Positions 59,386 through 64,000 of a stretch of DNA of 64,000 nt are shown piece by piece. Source of the DNA: Moringa oleifera (Eukaryota > Streptophyta > Magnoliopsida > Brassicales > Moringaceae); contig JAJFZO010000230.1 of the NCBI GenBank assembly GCA_021397835.1, positions 4,954,001 through 5,018,000 on the forward strand, written 5' to 3'. The position numbers and the translations under genes were made by a program. The first letter of the stretch is position 1. Every line of letters starts with the position of its first letter. Below the pieces are notes generated by a model, which was given only the letters and a program-made list of their open reading frames with translations, ran no database searches and was not told the DNA's origin.

Positions 59386-62300
59386 ATGAAGAAACAGAAG
59401 AGAGAGATAAAAATGGCATCTTTGAAGCACAAAAGCGAGGCCGCAGCTACAGAGGAGCATACTTTGAACAGCAACATTGACAGCGACGACGATCACAGTG
59501 ATAATATAAACAACAGCCACACCAATTTCTTCGACATCTATGGGCCTCAAGTACGTAACCACTCTCTTTCTTTTTCTCTCAATTTATTTGAGCTTTTCTT
59601 TGCCTTCCTTTTCTTTTTCTTCTTTTTACAATTCCTTTTTTTCCCGCTTTACAATTATCCTTTAAGCTGAATACATTCATTCTGCGAATTGCTTATAACT
59701 CAAGACCCTTTTTTTTTTCTCTTCAATTAAGGTGAAAGAAGAAGTGGAAAATTATAGTCCAAACTGCTTCCTTTCTTTGTTCTATGGAAATTCTGAGTGT
59801 GCTAGGGACAAAGAACATTAATATGTTCTTCGGGCTGGTTAATCTGTAGTGTAAGTTTTTTCTGCATGTTTAGGTATTCATTTAAAAAAAATTTAAATTC
59901 CTATTCAAATTTTTATTCATTTAAAGAGAGCCACAGGGAGAGAGCTGGCTTTTAACTAAAAGAAGTAACTAGAAAGCAGTAAACATTCCACAATATTGGA
60001 GACTGAGAACCATGGGCCTTTTCTAAATTCAAGCACCCAGCTAAAATGATTATCAATAGTAGTCGAACTAGTAAGACCTCTATGCTTATCTTTAATATCA
60101 GCAACAACTTTTTCAAAACTTGAAACTACTATTGTACCTGATCGATGGTGTGAATCATTTCTTTCTTGCCTTAAGTGATAAACGTAGGCCTCCTGCACAA
60201 TATTGAGAGTGACCAAATTCAAACTCCTTCCCTTCAGTTATTGGAGAGTGCAATTCAGCTAATTCTGCTGATCTCTGCCTGTGATTCTGATGCAAGCCTT
60301 GGCAAGATTTCATGCCAAACCTGCTTTATTATGTAAAACAACAAATTGTCTCCAGTTTTTTTTTGTGCTCTTACAGCAGAGTCAATTGAAATTCACCTGG
60401 AGCTCTAAGTCCTAATCAAGGGCCTGAAAAGCACTTTTTGCCATTACCCCATGAATGCAGTGACTGGTCAGCTTATCTATCTTATCTTCACTTTCATTGT
60501 GGTTGATAATGCCAACAAAAACTGTGGTGGATTTTGTTAAAATTTAGTTCATGTGAAATGATTTTCAATTATGGCCAGGGAAAATTAATTGACTGTTGCC
60601 TTTTTTCTGGAGGGTGGAAAATGGAAAATGAGTAGTTTACCTACCAAGCATGCTGATTTCTTGGGCTGGATGTCTTAAACCATGGTTGCACATGTGATGC
60701 ATTGATACGATTTCCCACTTGCAGGCAAAAGCAGAGGTTGTTTTCAAGATGCCAGAAGCTAATTCAACCTTGAATTTGCAAGTAGGTTTGTTTGATGAAT
60801 AATGTATCCTAAACCTTAACTGGCCAGACAACATGGTAAGGACATTTAAATGTTGGGATTTTTGTTTTCATACAGGATGTTCAAGGACTTGTAACCTGGG
60901 TGCTTGGTGAAGGATTAATGCCTTCATGGGTTTTTATAAAGGTAAAGAACATATTTTCCCTTCATTTTCTCCTTTTGTTTTATTTTATTTGCATCATCTA
61001 GTGTGGTAATAATCCAAATTAGGCATGAAGCTATCTATTAGACCTTTCTGTCTTCATGAGTTGTGATTCATGAAGCCCTTTCAACTTAGGCATGAATTGT
61101 GATGTTTCAAAAATGTATATACACGCTCTTTATTTCTGGTTTCTTTGCTGATATATGGAAGAAAATGCTGCATTTGTACATAAATGAAGTAATATCCATA
61201 TGGTTTGCAGAACAAGCCTCTGATTCCAAAAGTTGTTATGCTTTATGTCCCTGGCCTGGATGCAGCTTTGTACTTATCACAGTCTAAAATACTTGCTGCT
61301 TTCAAAGAATGCTGTGGAAATCCAAGAGCACTTTTAGCTCTAAGGTTGGTACAACTTTTTCTTTTTAAAAAAAAAAAGAAAATCTTTTATATCCTTTTAG
61401 AAATTTCTAGTTGTTTAGCATAATCTATATAGCACAGTTGTCAGACTTTTGTTTTTTGGTTTTCTCGATGCTAGCTGTGTATCAGATGGAACGCAGACAA
61501 TAGATGCACTCTTGACATGCAAGATGAAAAGGAAAAGAAATGCATTTGATTCAATGAGGAAATCAATTCAGACATCTGAGCAAGGTTTTTGACCTATTTA
61601 AGAACTTAATTATGAATGATGGACTTGTTAAGTTCTGTTCATTGAAATTCTTTCTTGCATGATGAAGATAAGCTGTTGGACTCAGTTGTATAAGTTTAAA
61701 ATAGATGAGTTCTAATTTAACTTGTGTGAATAGGAAAGTCAGTTATAGGCATGCCCTGCATGTCCTTGTTTATTTATTTGTGTTTTCTAGTGTATGCATG
61801 AGCCAAAACAAAGTACATAAATTTGTTCTGTACTGTGTTCTGGTGGTTCTTGTGGTTCTTGGTTGGCTTGTCATAGCATAAACTATTGATATGAGCATTT
61901 CTCATCAACTAACATTAATCGAACAACTGAGAACTAGTATGTTATTTACACCTCCAGTTCCCAAAGAACAGAATTTTACAGATTATGGAGTCAGTATTGT
62001 ACCTTTCTTTTTTACTTATGAAGACGTCTTTGCATTCTAGCTGACGGGTTTAACTATCAATGATTTTCTCTTGGTTTATGGACCTCTTTTTTGTTGGTTG
62101 CTATTATGTTATTTTCTTGTTATTGTGCTATAGCTTGTAGGTGTTCTTCTATTTGGCCTGCCTTATCAAACACTTAGTTTTTAGTAGTGTTATATTTTGA
62201 AATTACCAAAGGGGTCTTGATGATGTAGCTGCAGAAACACTTCGTACTCGCTTGACTTGATAAATCCTGAAAGTAATAAATTAGTTTAGGGGTTGTTTTT

Positions 62301-63518
62301 TCATCCTTACTTGACCTGACGAACCTCTTAATAAGTCTAACTTAAGTGTGTTATTTGAAGAAACATTTTATATGGTTTCAGATGTATGCAAGACATTATT
62401 TTGTGATTGAAGCAACCTAACTTCTCTTATAAGACTTGTAACAATTTCTCATGTCAGACTTATAAAATGGCATCTTCACCATGCAGAAACATGTAATTCT
62501 CTTGCGGATGATCCATCCTCTCTGGAGATAAATGATCTACCTTTCCCCATTACGTATTACACACTTACATCGAAGCAAATGGAGGACAATGGATATTGTC
62601 ACAATCAAGCAAGTAAATGGAACAGCTACTTCTGTTTTTGTTCTTAATATTTTCTTTGTCTATGTATTTCAGTGGACTTTTTATCTAAATGTTGTACAAT
62701 TCCCTAATTCTTTCATTAATTCTGTATAGGTTTTGTTTCTACTCTTCCTGCCCCTTCAGGATGTCCTCCCCATGAAATATTGGCACTTGATTGTGAGATG
62801 GTATGTTGTCAGTAATATCATTTGATGTTAATAGATAAAATGTTTCAGATTGTCTTTAAGATATTTGCAGTGGTAATTTTGTCCTAAGAGGTGATATTGA
62901 AATTTCTTGTCATATATTTTTGTAGCTAGAGGTAATTGTTTCAGAGAATCAATATTAAACACTTAATCAGGTTGCATGTACGGGTCCAGTTAATTCTTTT
63001 TGTTGTTATTAACTTCTGGTCTTTTAAAATCTTTGTCTGGAATAATTTATCAGGATCCTGTTCTTTTAGCTAATACTCTATGGTGTTTGTTGTTTGTGAG
63101 GTTGTCTTGGTAATCTTACACCCTCAATTGCACTTTTAATTTAAATTGGACGAATATTATTATAGCTTGTTTAAATTAGTTAATTAACTTTTCTCTTAAG
63201 ACTTATTTATGCTTTTGTAAGGATATTCATGATTTATATCTTCCACAAGTAAAAAGAAAAAAGTGAAGTTGTGTGTGTTCGCTTTTTCTTGTTCCTTATG
63301 TTTTGTGTTAGAACTTATAGCTTGATGTATTGTAGCTTCCACACTGACCTTTCACATTAATCTTGCTTTTGAATGTTTATTTTCAATCCTCCATTGAGCT
63401 TTTATGCTGTGTTTATTGCTACACTCATGTCATCGTGGAAAACTTTTCTTTTGGTTAGTGCATCACCAGTGAAGGCTTTGAGCTGACAAGAGTGACCCTG
63501 GTGGATATCAAAGGACAG
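59386..63518 (+). CDS. SDN5: Small RNA-degrading nuclease 5-like DEDDh exonuclease, 5' part
   Basis: Eight in-phase exons before the window ends: 59386-59550, 60725-60781, 60876-60941, 61211-61344, 61475-61584, 62487-62612, 62730-62800, 63459-63518 (263 codons). The ATG at 59386 gives [10 protein letters not shown]; a second ATG lies 9 codons later. Order of blocks: [123 protein letters not shown] and [27 protein letters not shown] holds the first Asp and Glu of the DEDDh site. The layout matches Arabidopsis SDN5 (At5g25800). The SDN family are 3'-5' exonucleases that trim small RNAs; the activity of SDN5 itself is less defined. The remaining exons, with the other catalytic residues, lie beyond position 64000. 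Confidence 0.92.
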
Positions 63519-63801
63519 GTATGTTAAACATAAATGTACTCTATGTGATTCTTTCTAGATTTTTAATCTGGAAAAGATGGGTGAGGGGACAAAGTGGGGC
63601 TGTGAAAATACATAAACTGGTTACATAGCCCTGCGTTATTTGCTGGACTTCTTGACATCAAAATTTCCTGTGGAATTAGGAGAAATCAATTCAATAAACA
63701 AAGGTTCTGTCGTTATGCGAACAAAAAAAAAAAAAACAGAACAGGCCAAACATCAGCTTGGATCAACAAACAAACTTACAAATAAATAAATAAGGAGAGT
63801 T

Positions 63802-63987
63802 TTAAGTTTCCTGTGCCTTCTTGATCAATTCAAATTGTGCAATTTCAGCCTTGATCTCGATCATCTTAATTTGGCTGGTTTGGTTTAAATATTGGATAAA
63901 GAATGACAGAAAATGTAAATTGCTAAGTTTAAAGAATATTACTGAAATTTGAACAATGAAACTATTCAGCAGTGGTCCATTTTTCAT
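63802..63987 (-). other. Minus-strand open frame in the last visible SDN5-like intron
   Basis: The frame ends in MIEIKAEIAQFELIKKAQET before TAA. The last 20 codons are charged and helix-like, followed by an A/T-rich stretch and a T14 run on minus (A14 at 63722-63735 on plus). A possible acceptor (AAACCAG) precedes the charged part. It could be the 3' terminal exon of a minus-strand gene or chance. No family recognised. Confidence 0.2.
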
Positions 63988-64000
63988 TTTACCAGACCAG

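Noticed and set aside
1..64000. tRNA, rRNA and known microRNA genes
   Set aside because: No tRNA cloverleaf with A/B boxes, no rRNA segment and no familiar mature microRNA was recognised by eye; the TGGTATCAGAGC at 14724 is a retrotransposon primer site, not a tRNA.

Overview
The window is nuclear DNA of a eudicot plant, probably a woody rosid. The evidence is GT-AG introns in every gene, a SEUSS co-repressor, a chloroplast m-type thioredoxin, a plant-type SBDS with a zinc-finger tail, Ty1/copia, LINE and MULE relics, and very AT-rich intergenic DNA. I did not fix the species. All calls come from reading the sequence; no alignment or search was run.

Layout. 1-4.1 kb: a minus-strand cluster of two or three tiny related genes of unknown function, behind one TATA box. 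4.1-14.1 kb: AT-rich intergenic DNA with GC-richer islands that carry G-box motifs but no gene. 14.16-18.04 kb: a copia retrotransposon with both LTRs, an exact 5-bp target duplication and a large internal deletion. 18.6-20.3 kb: two decayed LINE RNase H fragments on the minus strand. 22.6-32.0 kb: SEUSS (SEU) on plus, nine coding exons and 907 codons, with a leader that may hold an upstream ORF. 33.36-34.04 kb: thioredoxin m on minus, convergent with SEU. 34.4-36.6 kb: a cluster of a dispersed AT-rich repeat. About 37.4-45.3 kb: a decayed Mutator-like element (MULE) with a mudrA-type transposase relic, a nested 1.17-kb insertion, and an opposite-strand DUF1985 relic. 46-50.7 kb: four more copies of the AT-rich repeat alternating with short unique islands. 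50.76-53.54 kb: a MAPKKK of the MAPKKK3/YODA clade with a tandemly duplicated exon. 54.80-58.45 kb: SBDS on minus. 59.39 kb to the window end: the 5' half of a DEDDh exonuclease gene of the SDN5 type on plus.

How the genes relate. They are unrelated housekeeping and regulatory genes: transcriptional co-repression (SEU), plastid redox control (TRX m), MAPK signalling (MAPKKK), 60S ribosome maturation (SBDS) and RNA turnover (SDN5-like). SEU/TRX and MAPKKK/SBDS are convergent pairs; SBDS and the exonuclease are divergent. No operon-like or pathway cluster was found. The least ordinary parts are the MULE with its DUF1985 cargo, the copia deletion derivative, the exon duplication in the kinase, the tiny-gene cluster and the AT-rich repeat family.
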